A stretch of DNA of 33,671 bases, from contig JBNMHO010000010.1 of the NCBI GenBank assembly GCA_050872785.1, positions 1 to 33,671 of the forward strand, given 5' to 3'. Under the pieces are notes generated by a model that worked only from the letters and a program-made list of their open reading frames with translations, was not told the DNA's origin and made no database searches. Positions 14,873 to 22,919 of the stretch are shown here, piece after piece. The position numbers and the translations under genes are program-made. Each line of letters starts with the position of its first letter. Positions within the stretch are counted from its first letter, which is position 1. This stretch comes from UBA7862 sp050872785. GTDB lineage: Bacteria; Bacillota; Clostridia; Christensenellales; UBA1242.

Positions 14873-16663
14873 TTGACAAAATGTGGTTTTCCTCTTGAAT
14901 TTATCGAGGAAGTAAAACAAAGGAATGACATAATATCAGTGATTTCTCGGTCACTCACCATGAAAAAGCAAGGTCGCTATTTTTGGGCTTGCTGTCCTTT
15001 TCATTATGAAAAAACTCCTTCGTTTGCCGTAAGTGAGGACGAGCAGTATTTCCATTGCTATGGCTGCGGCGAAGGGGGTGATGTCATAAGATTTGTTATG
15101 AAATATGACAACATTCCATTTTATGAAGCAGTCAAAAAACTTGCCGAAAGTGCCGGCATGCAAATTCCAAATGTTGAACAAAATGACGAAATGGCACTTA
15201 AACTCAAACAGAAAAAACGAGTGCTTGAGTGTCTAAACTGTGCCAAAGATTATTACATACAAACCCTAAGACTTCCAACAAGCAAAGTCGCACAGAATTA
15301 TGTAATCGCCAGACAATTTACGGGTAGTGTGCTTAAAAATTTTGGCATAGGATATAGTCCCGATTGGACAAGCATTGTTACATATCTTAGTTCTAAAGGC
15401 TTTGACCTAGCCACCATGCGTGACGCTGGACTGGTGGAAGTTGGCGAAAATGGCAAGCCATATGACGTCTTTGCGCACAGACTAATGTTTCCAATTATAG
15501 ACATCTATGGCGATTGCATCGGGTTTTCCGCTCGAGTTTTGGAGGCGGGCAGCAAGTTTGCAAAATACAGGAACTCCACTCAGACAATCGTCTTTGACAA
15601 GAGTAAAACAGTTTACAATATCAATATGATAAAGGAACTGAGAAAGGAACAACCTATTGATAGCATAATTATATGCGAAGGGCAAATTGACGTCATCGCA
15701 ATGTTCAAAGCGGGTCACAGAAATGCCTGCGCTTGCATGGGGACGGCAATAACTCCTTTCCACGCACGACTTCTCAAGCGTTATGCAGACAAAGTCATTT
15801 TGTGCCTTGACGGTGACGGTGCGGGGCAAAAAGCGACTTACAAAGTAACTCAAGTTTTGGCAGACGCTGGGCTTGAAGTTAGGGTCGCAAAACTTCGTGA
15901 CGGACTTGACCCAGACGAAATTTTGAGAAAATATGGAAAGGAAGAACTGGACAAGAGCCTTGAAAACTTACTCGACCACATTGAATACAAAATTGAGAGT
16001 TTGGCAACAAAATATAATTTGAAAGATAATTATGAGAGAAATAAGTTTGTGACGGAAGCGATGGAAGTGCTTTCCACCCTAGAAAGCAACACCCAAAAGG
16101 ATATTTACCTTAAACTCGTGTCTGCCAAAGCAAATGTGCCAGTTGACGTTTTAAGGCGTGACCTTAGGGAAACGGAAGCGGGCGAAGTTAAAGTTAAAAC
16201 GGAAGAACAAGAACCCCCAGTGAGAATTGAGGGACATACAAAAGCAATTCAGTTTGTGCTTTCAAGCATCGTCCACAAAGAGCCATACGCCATAAAAGCG
16301 TGCAGTTACAATATAAAATTCCAAAATCCAAGTTATCAAAAACTCTTTGACTATCTAAAGTCACTTTCCGAACAGAACAAATCTTGGACAGTTGGTTCGC
16401 TGTATGATGTTTTTGATGTTGACGAAGACAAAAGTATATTGGACATAATCAATTTCAATTTTTTCAACGTGTCGGGCGACAAGCAAAAGTATTTTGACGA
16501 GTGCCTTGAAAATTTATATTCCGTCAGCCTAAAGCAAAGACAAGACGAACTTATGAAGCAATTTAAAACAGAAAGAGATGCAACAAGAAGAAGACAAATA
16601 GCAGGTGAACTTGGTGAGCTTGCAAAAGAACTTAAAAACAATGGAGATAAACAAAATGTATGA
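14873..16663 (+). CDS. dnaG: DNA primase
   Basis: Makes RNA primers for Okazaki fragments. The 596 residues show the N-terminal CHC2 zinc finger (Cys41, His44, Cys62, Cys65, in CCPFH and FHCYGCG), the RNA polymerase core, the TOPRIM domain with Glu269 in IIICEGQIDV and Asp313/Asp315 in LCLDGDGAGQK, and a helical C-terminal part that would bind the replicative helicase. The start is TTG, 7 bases behind AGGAGA, the only sensible start before the zinc finger. The end overlaps rpoD by 8 bases, the usual dnaG-rpoD macromolecular synthesis operon without rpsU, which is elsewhere in this window. Confidence 0.97.
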   Translation: MTKCGFPLEFIEEVKQRNDIISVISRSLTMKKQGRYFWACCPFHYEKTPSFAVSEDEQYFHCYGCGEGGDVIRFVMKYDNIPFYEAVKKLAESAGMQIPNVEQNDEMALKLKQKKRVLECLNCAKDYYIQTLRLPTSKVAQNYVIARQFTGSVLKNFGIGYSPDWTSIVTYLSSKGFDLATMRDAGLVEVGENGKPYDVFAHRLMFPIIDIYGDCIGFSARVLEAGSKFAKYRNSTQTIVFDKSKTVYNINMIKELRKEQPIDSIIICEGQIDVIAMFKAGHRNACACMGTAITPFHARLLKRYADKVILCLDGDGAGQKATYKVTQVLADAGLEVRVAKLRDGLDPDEILRKYGKEELDKSLENLLDHIEYKIESLATKYNLKDNYERNKFVTEAMEVLSTLESNTQKDIYLKLVSAKANVPVDVLRRDLRETEAGEVKVKTEEQEPPVRIEGHTKAIQFVLSSIVHKEPYAIKACSYNIKFQNPSYQKLFDYLKSLSEQNKSWTVGSLYDVFDVDEDKSILDIINFNFFNVSGDKQKYFDECLENLYSVSLKQRQDELMKQFKTERDATRRRQIAGELGELAKELKNNGDKQNV

Positions 16664-17705
16664 TCAAAGATTTCAACCAGAAGTAACCAAACTTTTGGAA
16701 GCAGCAAAAGGCAAGGGAAGCATTTATGAAGATGCCATTTTTTCAAGCCTTATAAAACTTGACGCCTCAGCAAGTGACATTGAGGAAGTCAAAAAGTTCC
16801 TTACGGAAAACGGCATAAAAATTGTTTCTCAAGCGGACGAAATGGAAGACTTGAGTGTAATTGCAAGCCAAGTGCAAGTTGACGACCCAGTCAAAATGTA
16901 TCTTAAAGACATTGGGCGTGTGCCACTTCTTTCAAGCGAGGAAGAACTTGACTACGCCAAAAGAATGGCAGCCGGTGACGAAGTTGCAAGGAAAAAACTT
17001 TCTGAAGCCAACTTAAGACTTGTCGTCAGCATTGCCAAAAAGTATGTCGGCAGAACAGGCATGCAATTTTTGGATCTTATCCAAGAAGGCAACTTAGGAC
17101 TTTTGCGTGCAGTTGAAAAATTTGACTACACAAAAGGGTTCAGATTTTCAACCTATGCGACTTGGTGGATAAGACAATCTATCACCCGTGCCATTGCCGA
17201 CCAAGCAAGAACAATCCGTATCCCAGTCCACATGGTGGAAACAATCAACAAAATGCTTCGTGTCCAAAGACAACTTCTTCAAACTTTGGGCAGAGATCCT
17301 TCCGCACAAGAAATTGCAGAAAAAATGGGAATTTCCGAACAACGTGTTTGTGAAATTCAAAAAATAGCTCAAGACCCACTTTCTCTTGAAACACCAGTCG
17401 GCGAAGAAGAGGACAGCAAAATGGGTGACTTTGTTGAAGACGACAGCATAAAATCTCCAGTTGAAACTGCTTCACAACTTATCTTGAAAGAACAACTTAT
17501 GGCAGCTATCGACACCTTGACACCTCGTGAGCAAAAAGTTATCCGCCTAAGATATGGACTTGATGACTCCCACTCCAGAACTCTTGAAGAAGTGGGCAAG
17601 GAGTTTGATGTCACTCGTGAGCGTATCCGTCAAATTGAAGCCAAAGCACTTCGCAAACTTCGTCACCCAAACAGAAGTAAAAAACTGGAAGGTTTCTGTG
17701 ACTAA
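16656..17705 (+). CDS. rpoD: Primary RNA polymerase sigma factor SigA/RpoD
   Basis: Housekeeping sigma factor of 349 residues. A short N-terminal region 1.1 (about 1-75) precedes region 1.2 (DDPVKMYLKDIGRVPLLS), region 2 with EANLRLVVSIAKKY, GLLRAVEKFDYTKGFRFSTYATWWIRQ (2.3-2.4), region 3 and region 4 with TLEEVGKEFDVTRERIRQIEAKALRKLRHP. The promoters seen in this window (TTGACA/TATAAT) fit this protein. The ATG at 16656 sits behind GGAGAT and overlaps the dnaG stop; an earlier in-frame start at 16605 lies inside dnaG with no ribosome binding site. trmK overlaps the end. Confidence 0.97.
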   Translation: MYDQRFQPEVTKLLEAAKGKGSIYEDAIFSSLIKLDASASDIEEVKKFLTENGIKIVSQADEMEDLSVIASQVQVDDPVKMYLKDIGRVPLLSSEEELDYAKRMAAGDEVARKKLSEANLRLVVSIAKKYVGRTGMQFLDLIQEGNLGLLRAVEKFDYTKGFRFSTYATWWIRQSITRAIADQARTIRIPVHMVETINKMLRVQRQLLQTLGRDPSAQEIAEKMGISEQRVCEIQKIAQDPLSLETPVGEEEDSKMGDFVEDDSIKSPVETASQLILKEQLMAAIDTLTPREQKVIRLRYGLDDSHSRTLEEVGKEFDVTRERIRQIEAKALRKLRHPNRSKKLEGFCD

Positions 17706-18390
17706 GCAAAACATAAGACTAAATGCAATTTGCAGTTTGGTCACAAAAAGAATAATTGCAGATGTTGGCAGCGACCACGGCTTTGTGCCAAAAATTCTTT
17801 TGCAAAATGACAAAATTGACTTCGCCTATGTTTCGGATATAAGCAAAAAATGCGTAAATAAAGCGGAAGACAACTTAAAAGGCTTTTATGACAAAACTCA
17901 GTTTGTCGTTTGTGACGGAATAACAGATTTATTGTCTGTCACTCCGCTCCCACAACAAATTATAATTGCTGGCATGGGCGGCAGAGAAATTGTTAAAATA
18001 TTGTTGCAAGATAAATACAAAATTTTCGACAATTTCATCTTACAGCCTCAAAAAAACACAGAAGAGTTGCGAATTTTCCTTCAAAACAACTTTTTTGATA
18101 TAAAAAAAGATTTTATGGTGCATGACGGCAAGATTTTTTACAACATTCTTCAAGTTTGCCGCTCAAAAACTATAATTAAACTCACAAATGACCAAATTAT
18201 GTTTGGAAAGAGCAATTTTAATTCGCCAAGTGCAGATTTTATGAACTATCTTGACTACAAAATTGACAAATTCTCTTCAATTTTGCAAAATACAACGGAT
18301 AGTGAGATACAATCTTCGTTGCAAAAATTCCTATTATGCCGTGAAAAATGTCAAAAGAAGATTTTGGCTGTTGACCAAAAGGCAAAATAA
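17698..18390 (+). CDS. trmK: tRNA (adenine(22)-N1)-methyltransferase TrmK
   Basis: SAM-dependent enzyme that methylates N1 of A22 in tRNA. The 230 residues show the SAM motif ADVGSDHGFVP (starting near residue 21), the acidic VSDISKKC strand end, and the family signature IIAGMGGREI, followed by LQPQKNTEELR. The family length is about 230. I place the start at GTG 17698, behind GGAAGG and overlapping the rpoD stop by 8 bases; a longer frame from 17554 would lie inside rpoD. rpoD-trmK is a conserved Bacillota pair. The Nif3/DUF34 gene that usually comes next is absent. Confidence 0.92.
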   Translation: MTKQNIRLNAICSLVTKRIIADVGSDHGFVPKILLQNDKIDFAYVSDISKKCVNKAEDNLKGFYDKTQFVVCDGITDLLSVTPLPQQIIIAGMGGREIVKILLQDKYKIFDNFILQPQKNTEELRIFLQNNFFDIKKDFMVHDGKIFYNILQVCRSKTIIKLTNDQIMFGKSNFNSPSADFMNYLDYKIDKFSSILQNTTDSEIQSSLQKFLLCREKCQKKILAVDQKAK

Positions 18391-18434
18391 TGATATAACA
18401 ATGTAAAAGTGGCTCTGCCGCAAAAGGAGAAAAA

Positions 18435-19133
18435 ATGTTTGAACAAATACTCGCCTATCAAAATCTTGACGCAAAAGTCTTGAAACTTAAAAGGGAATAT
18501 GACAAGGACCCAGCAAAACAAAACATAACAAACGCCATGGCTATTGCAAAAGATTTTCAAAATAAACTTGTGGAACTGGACTCTATTGCAAGCAAAACCC
18601 TTGCCGACTATGAGAAGAACAAAAAGCGTTATGCCCAAATATTTGATACGCTTGATAAACTTACAAAGCAAGATACTTCAAAACTTGGAACAGAAGAATT
18701 GTCCGCTCAAATTGACAAACTAAACTCTCTTTCAACAGAACTCGGCTCGCTTGAAAGAGCAATTTCATCTCTTGCAGACTCCATGTCAAACATCCTCAAG
18801 AACTTTGACTACTACAAGCAAAACATCATTCTGTCGAAGCAAAAATATATGGAAAACAAGCAAAAACTTTCTCAACTTGAAGAAAAGATTATGCCACAAG
18901 TAACCGCAATCAAAAAGCAAATGGTGGAAATGGAAAAGGATATTGACCCAAAAATTTTGGCAAAATACAAAAGCCTAAGACAAGACAAAATCTTTCCAGT
19001 GTTTGTCCCGCTAAACAACAATTCTTGCGGAGGGTGTAGCATGTCACTTGCAGCAGCGTCAACAAGCAAACTTAAAGACAACGGCTATCTTGAATGTGAA
19101 CAATGCAGAAGATACATTTATTTTGGAGAATAA
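18435..19133 (+). CDS. C4-type zinc-ribbon, coiled-coil protein
   Basis: Protein of 232 residues with a long charged coiled coil (about 10-175) and a C-terminal zinc ribbon made by Cys198, Cys201, Cys221 and Cys224 (CGGC and CEQC). This is the layout of the zf-RING_7 family (PF02591), small proteins proposed to bind nucleic acid but without a settled role. In many genomes the gene follows nif3/DUF34 downstream of rpoD-trmK, so the context supports the call even though nif3 is missing. The ATG has AAGGAG 5 bases upstream. A strong terminator follows. Confidence 0.85.
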   Translation: MFEQILAYQNLDAKVLKLKREYDKDPAKQNITNAMAIAKDFQNKLVELDSIASKTLADYEKNKKRYAQIFDTLDKLTKQDTSKLGTEELSAQIDKLNSLSTELGSLERAISSLADSMSNILKNFDYYKQNIILSKQKYMENKQKLSQLEEKIMPQVTAIKKQMVEMEKDIDPKILAKYKSLRQDKIFPVFVPLNNNSCGGCSMSLAAASTSKLKDNGYLECEQCRRYIYFGE

Positions 19134-19139
19134 TCATAT

Positions 19140-19176
19140 AATATTGCCCACAAACTTCTTGGGCAATATTTTTTAT
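19140..19176 (+). terminator. Rho-independent terminator after the zinc-ribbon gene
   Basis: Perfect 11-bp stem AATATTGCCCA (19140-19150) with TGGGCAATATT (19160-19170), 9-base loop, then a T run. It ends the dnaG-rpoD-trmK transcript. Confidence 0.9.
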
Positions 19177-19228
19177 ATATGTAGAATTATTGTAAAAATC
19201 TCATTGCCTCAAACTTCATATATGTGTT

Positions 19229-19265
19229 AAAAATATTGTCAACTAAATTTGCCAATATTTTTTTA
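19229..19265 (+). terminator. Second terminator-like hairpin before trxB
   Basis: A 10-bp stem, AAAAATATTG (19229-19238) with CAATATTTTT (19253-19262), with a 14-base loop and trailing T. It is mostly A-T pairs, so it is weaker than the upstream one and may be a backup. Confidence 0.4.
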
Positions 19266-19285
19266 TTAAAATGCCAAAAATTTAT

Positions 19286-19314
19286 TTGTCATTTTGCACA
19301 AAAGATAATACAAT
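19286..19314 (+). promoter_or_regulatory. SigA-type promoter of trxB-ung
   Basis: TTGTCA (19286-19291), a 17-base spacer and TACAAT (19309-19314), 29 bases before the trxB start. Confidence 0.65.
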
Positions 19315-19343
19315 GTTATAGACAGAATTTTTGGAGAAGTATT

Positions 19344-20264
19344 ATGGAAAAACTTTATGATATTGCAATTTTAGGCGGAGGCCCAGGCGGGATAACAGCA
19401 GGAATTTATGCCAAAAGAGCAGGGCTTGACGTGGTTATAATTGAAAAAAATATGCCGGGCGGGGCAATAACAACAACGCCAGAAATCTCAAATTACACGG
19501 GCTTTTCGTCAATTTCAGGCATGGATCTTGCAACAAAAATGTTTGAACACGCAGGGCAGTTTGATATTCCTTTTGTATTTGACGAAGTGAAATCTGTGGA
19601 ACTTGAGGGAGAAACAAAAAAGGTCGTCTGCTTTGGGCAAGTGATTTTGGCAAAAACAATAATCATTGGCACTGGGGCTTCGGTCAGAAAACTTGATGTC
19701 GTAGGCGAAAAGAAATTCCTCGGCAAAGGCATAAGTTATTGTGCAACTTGTGACGGGAACTTCTTTAAAGGACTTAAAGTCGCCGTTGTCGGCGGCGGGA
19801 ACACAGCCCTTGAAGACGCATTGTATCTTAGCAATTTGGCAAGTGATGTGTATCTTATCCACAGACGGGACGAGTTTAGAGGGCAAGAATATCTTGCACA
19901 AAAGCTCATGGAAAAGAAAAATGTTCACCTTGTTTTAAACAGTGTCGTTTCATCTCTTGACGGGGAAGAAAAGTTGACGGGTGTTGTGGTGAACAATCTT
20001 CAAACAAAAATTCATGAAAACCTAAAAATTGATGGTCTTTTTGTTTGCATTGGGCGTGGACCTGATACAGAAATCTATGGGAATAAACTCAAACTTACAG
20101 AGGGTGGATATATCCAAACTGATTGCAATATGAAAACAAATATTGACGGAGTCTTTGCCATTGGCGACATAAGAAACACCCCTTTAAGGCAAGTTATCAC
20201 CGCTTGTTCAGACGGGGCAATCGCCGCAACAAAAGCCTTTGAATATATTAAGTCAAAGAAGTAA
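19344..20264 (+). CDS. trxB: Thioredoxin-disulfide reductase
   Basis: Flavoenzyme that reduces thioredoxin with NADPH. The 306 residues carry the FAD motif ILGGGPGGITAG (9-20), the redox-active CATC (Cys133-Cys136), the NADPH motif VVGGGNTALEDAL (148-160), and the C-terminal FAD motif GVFAIGDIRN. This is the standard low-molecular-weight bacterial form. The start is ATG behind TTGGAGAAG; a longer frame from 19224 would cover the promoter. ung follows after 36 bases, probably in the same transcript. Confidence 0.96.
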   Translation: MEKLYDIAILGGGPGGITAGIYAKRAGLDVVIIEKNMPGGAITTTPEISNYTGFSSISGMDLATKMFEHAGQFDIPFVFDEVKSVELEGETKKVVCFGQVILAKTIIIGTGASVRKLDVVGEKKFLGKGISYCATCDGNFFKGLKVAVVGGGNTALEDALYLSNLASDVYLIHRRDEFRGQEYLAQKLMEKKNVHLVLNSVVSSLDGEEKLTGVVVNNLQTKIHENLKIDGLFVCIGRGPDTEIYGNKLKLTEGGYIQTDCNMKTNIDGVFAIGDIRNTPLRQVITACSDGAIAATKAFEYIKSKK

Positions 20265-20300
20265 TTTGGCACAAGAAAAAACAATTTTTAAGGTAAAATT

Positions 20301-20975
20301 ATGATTTATATAACAAAAAACTGGTATGACCTTTTGCAAGCGGAATTTGGAAAAGAATATTTTAAAAACTTGCAAGATTTCTTAGCAGAGGAATACAAAA
20401 CGAAGATAATTTATCCCGAAGATAAGAAAATTTTTAACGCTTTAAACCAAACAAAATATGAAGATGTTAGAGTTGTAATCTTAGGGCAAGACCCATATAT
20501 CAACGAAGGGCAAGCCCATGGAATGTGTTTTTCTGTGGAAAGCGGAGCATTGCCTCCAAGTCTAAAAAATATCTATAAAGAACTCCATGACGAACTGGGT
20601 TGTTACATCCCAAAAAGTGGAAACCTCACCAAATGGGCAAAACAAGGCGTTCTGCTTTTAAACAGTGTTCTGACAGTTGAAAAGGGGAAAAGTTTTAGCC
20701 ACAAAGACAAAGGTTGGGAAATTTTTACGCACGAAATCATAAAGAAAATTGCAGAAAAGAAAACCCCCGTTGTCTTTCTCCTTTGGGGAGCAGGGGCAAG
20801 AAATATCGTCAAAGACATAGACTTATCGCACCATTATGTCCTAACTTGCGCTCACCCAAGCCCACTCTCTGCATACAACGGCTTCTTTGGCTGCGGGCAT
20901 TTCAAAAAGTGTAACGAGCTCTTAATTAAATCTGGGCAAAAACCAATCGACTGGCAAATTGAGGATATAGAGTAA
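20301..20975 (+). CDS. ung: Uracil-DNA glycosylase, family 1
   Basis: Removes uracil from DNA at the start of base excision repair. The 224 residues contain the water-activating loop GQDPY with Asp64, the CFSV segment, LLLNSVLTVEKGK, LLWGAGA, and the leucine-loop motif HPSPLSAYNGFFGC with catalytic His185. One difference is visible: the usual GQDPYH reads GQDPYI, with Ile67 in place of His. All other key residues are intact, so activity is expected. The ATG has AAGG upstream. It shares a bidirectional terminator with the converging SRP RNA gene. Confidence 0.95.
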   Translation: MIYITKNWYDLLQAEFGKEYFKNLQDFLAEEYKTKIIYPEDKKIFNALNQTKYEDVRVVILGQDPYINEGQAHGMCFSVESGALPPSLKNIYKELHDELGCYIPKSGNLTKWAKQGVLLLNSVLTVEKGKSFSHKDKGWEIFTHEIIKKIAEKKTPVVFLLWGAGARNIVKDIDLSHHYVLTCAHPSPLSAYNGFFGCGHFKKCNELLIKSGQKPIDWQIEDIE

Positions 20976-21007
20976 AAAAAACGGGTTTCTGATGAAATCC
21001 GTTTTTT
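20976..21007. terminator. Bidirectional terminator between ung and the SRP RNA
   Basis: A 14-bp stem starts right after the ung stop codon: AAAAAACGGGTTTC (20976-20989) pairs with GAAATCCGTTTTTT (20994-21007), with one G-T pair and the loop TGAT. A and T runs on both sides suit termination of ung on + and of the SRP RNA on -. Confidence 0.88.
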
Positions 21008-21010
21008 GCT

Positions 21011-21286
21011 GGTGGAAGTGCATCTCAGTTTGAAGAGAATTGCACTTTAGCCCTGATTGGACATGGCTCGGTCAAAGTTTCCTTGTGGCACACAGTTAGA
21101 TTCACTTAATGCTGCTGTCGTCAGACCCTGACATGGTTCATGATTAACCATTGCACAAGACCTTGGCGTCATCACCAAAATCTAACCCACTTGAAGCACA
21201 AGTTCTCCCCGCAGATGAGTATTCAACTCTACTGTAGTGGATTGTAGATACAGGGCACCACTAGCTCCCCGCCTAGCACTTCCTAC
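21011..21286 (-). ncRNA. ffs: Signal recognition particle RNA, large Bacillota type with Alu domain
   Basis: RNA scaffold of the signal recognition particle, which with Ffh targets membrane and secreted proteins. Read on the - strand, the 5' end has the Alu-domain core GGGGAGCTAGTGGTGCCCTG (coordinates 21251-21270), very like B. subtilis scRNA. The S domain has GTCAGGGTCTGACGACAGCAGC (within 21111-21132), the Ffh-binding helix 8 with a TGAC tetraloop and the asymmetric AGCAGC side. The ends pair: GGAAGTGC near the 5' end with GCACTTCC near the 3' end. A promoter precedes it and a terminator follows. About 276 bases, normal for this class; exact ends are estimated. It faces against ung and the CBS gene, rather than lying near dnaX as in many Bacillota. 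Confidence 0.93.
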
Positions 21287-21291
21287 AAATA

Positions 21292-21319
21292 ATTATACAC
21301 ATTCCACCCAAAAAATCAA
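21292..21319 (-). promoter_or_regulatory. ffs: SigA-type promoter of the SRP RNA
   Basis: On the - strand, TTGATT (21319-21314), a 16-base spacer and TATAAT (21297-21292). The predicted start, a G at 21286, agrees with the 5' end of the folded RNA. Confidence 0.75.
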
Positions 21320-21419
21320 GGCATTTTTAAAGATAATTTGCAACTTTTTCTTCTTTCAACATTTTTCACGAAATTTGCCACAAATATATGCGAGAAATCA
21401 AATAATTTCCGTCAAACAG

Positions 21420-21448
21420 TTGGAAAATTTGCGGAAATGTGTTATATA
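21420..21448 (+). promoter_or_regulatory. Possible promoter of the CBS-domain gene
   Basis: TTGGAA (21420-21425), a 17-base spacer and TATATA (21443-21448). The leader would be about 90 bases. The rest of 21298-21541 holds no gene that I can see. Confidence 0.4.
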
Positions 21449-21541
21449 TAATACATATTGTTAGAATTGTGTCCAAAATAGAGTAGAAACCTATGTTTAT
21501 GCACAAAACAATACGTTCAAAAATCATTTTTTGGAGAAAAT

Positions 21542-22276
21542 ATGGCAAAAAAACATGTTGATAGAACAAATGCAGAACGTTTTATTTCTGCCTACAATCA
21601 AATTGACCATTCTTTAAGAACAATCTACGGCTTCAAGCGTAGCATAAGTTTTGCAGACCTAATTCGCAAAGCCGTTCCACTTAACAGTGTCGTAAGAAAG
21701 TATGAAGACGAACTTATCGACTACGGCAGACTCAGAAATTCCATTGTCCACAAAACAAACCCAAATTATGTAATTGCCGAGCCTCATGACGAAGTGGTTG
21801 AGGAATTTGAGAAAATCGCACGACTTATCGCAACCCCCCCAACCGCACTCACAAAGGTCTGCAAGCAAGAAGTTCTAACAATTCAAGGCTCGCTTTCAGT
21901 TAAGGAAGTTCTTGAAACTATAGCACAAACTGGCTACAAAAACCTTCCAGTTTATGAGGGAAACGTCCTGCAAGGCGTTGTCATCGGCTCAAAACTTTTG
22001 GATAGACTAGGGCATTGCCTAATTGACAATGAAAACTTGTTTGATTTCATAAAAAACACAAACGCACTCGAAATTGTTTCCAAAACTGACGAAACAAGCG
22101 ATTTTAGGGTGTCCAGCAGAAATTTGACCATTGAACAAGCACTCAATTATTTTTATCTTAACCGCCGCTTGCAAATTATTATCATCACTGAAAACGGCAC
22201 CAAAAATGAACGACCACTTGGCGTTGTTACAGTTGCCGACATTCTCGATATGAACGAAGTTTTGGAAAACTATTAA
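21542..22276 (+). CDS. CBS-domain protein with N-terminal HEPN-like region
   Basis: Protein of 244 residues. The C-terminal part has two CBS domains (about 105-170 and 180-242), adenosine-nucleotide-binding modules; visible landmarks are VLETIAQTGYKNLPVYEGNVLQGVVIG and LGVVTVADIL. The N-terminal 100 residues are helical and contain LRNSIVH, with Arg65 and His70 forming an Rx4H motif typical of HEPN domains, many of which are RNases or bind nucleotides. A reasonable inference is a HEPN unit controlled by nucleotide binding to the CBS pair, but the HEPN match rests on one motif and the helical pattern. The ATG follows TTTGGAGA. It heads a run with the YcxB-like gene and ileS. No membrane segment. 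Confidence 0.8.
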   Translation: MAKKHVDRTNAERFISAYNQIDHSLRTIYGFKRSISFADLIRKAVPLNSVVRKYEDELIDYGRLRNSIVHKTNPNYVIAEPHDEVVEEFEKIARLIATPPTALTKVCKQEVLTIQGSLSVKEVLETIAQTGYKNLPVYEGNVLQGVVIGSKLLDRLGHCLIDNENLFDFIKNTNALEIVSKTDETSDFRVSSRNLTIEQALNYFYLNRRLQIIIITENGTKNERPLGVVTVADILDMNEVLENY

Positions 22277-22286
22277 AGGGGAAATT

Positions 22287-22886
22287 ATGATAAATTCATT
22301 CACCGTTTACACACGAAAATTGTTCAACAAATTTGCCAGCGTAACCACTTCACAAAAAAGACGTCTTGTGGTAAACTACACCGTTGGCGTAATTTTGTTT
22401 GTTGTGGCAGTATATTGCCTCATGACAAGAAAATACATCATGACCGTGTTCTTCGGCATTTTCAGCGTGTTGTTTTCATGCAGCAGACTCATTTCTATGG
22501 CACTTATAAATAGAATAAATGCCAAGCAACTGAACACCTATGACAAATATACGTTCTATGACGACAAATTCAAAGTCAACAGTTTTCTCGCTGGCGGCAC
22601 ACCATATGCCGAGCATGAACACCAGTATTCTGAAATATCAAGTATTGACTTTTTCACCACTTTTGCGTATATTTATCTTGCAAAAGGTGAAACTTACATT
22701 TTCTTGCGTGAAAACTTTAAAAACCCAGAGCAGTTTGATTGGCTTATGCAAAACCTAATGGCAACAGCCAATGCAAAAAAACTTGGCATTTCATACACTA
22801 TGCCAAAGTTGTCGGAATATCTAGAAAACTCCGCAAAAAAGACGACATCAAAAACAACTAAAAAGGTCGCTAAAAAAGACGCATAA
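22287..22886 (+). CDS. YcxB-like membrane protein
   Basis: Protein of 199 residues with a basic N-terminus, two membrane helices (about 29-46 and 50-73), and a soluble domain that resembles the YcxB family: YTFYDDKFKV, then EHQYSEISSIDFFTTFAYIYLAKGETYIFLRENF. The C-terminal tail is Lys/Thr rich (183-199) and presumably cytoplasmic. Function of YcxB-like proteins is unknown. The ATG lies 10 bases after the CBS gene stop, behind AAAGGGGA, so the two are likely co-expressed. The family assignment is by pattern and is moderate. Confidence 0.72.
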   Translation: MINSFTVYTRKLFNKFASVTTSQKRRLVVNYTVGVILFVVAVYCLMTRKYIMTVFFGIFSVLFSCSRLISMALINRINAKQLNTYDKYTFYDDKFKVNSFLAGGTPYAEHEHQYSEISSIDFFTTFAYIYLAKGETYIFLRENFKNPEQFDWLMQNLMATANAKKLGISYTMPKLSEYLENSAKKTTSKTTKKVAKKDA

Positions 22887-22919
22887 AGAATAAATTTACT
22901 AGATTTAGAGGAAGAAAGA

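Noticed and set aside
21011..21286. tmRNA or 6S RNA on the + strand
   Set aside because: The + strand has no tRNA-like ends or tag frame. The - strand shows SRP Alu and S domain cores, paired ends, a promoter and a terminator.
22887..22919. T-box riboswitch expected before ileS
   Set aside because: Only 33 bases separate ileS from the upstream gene, and no T-box sequence or anti-terminator is present there or in the adjoining coding region.
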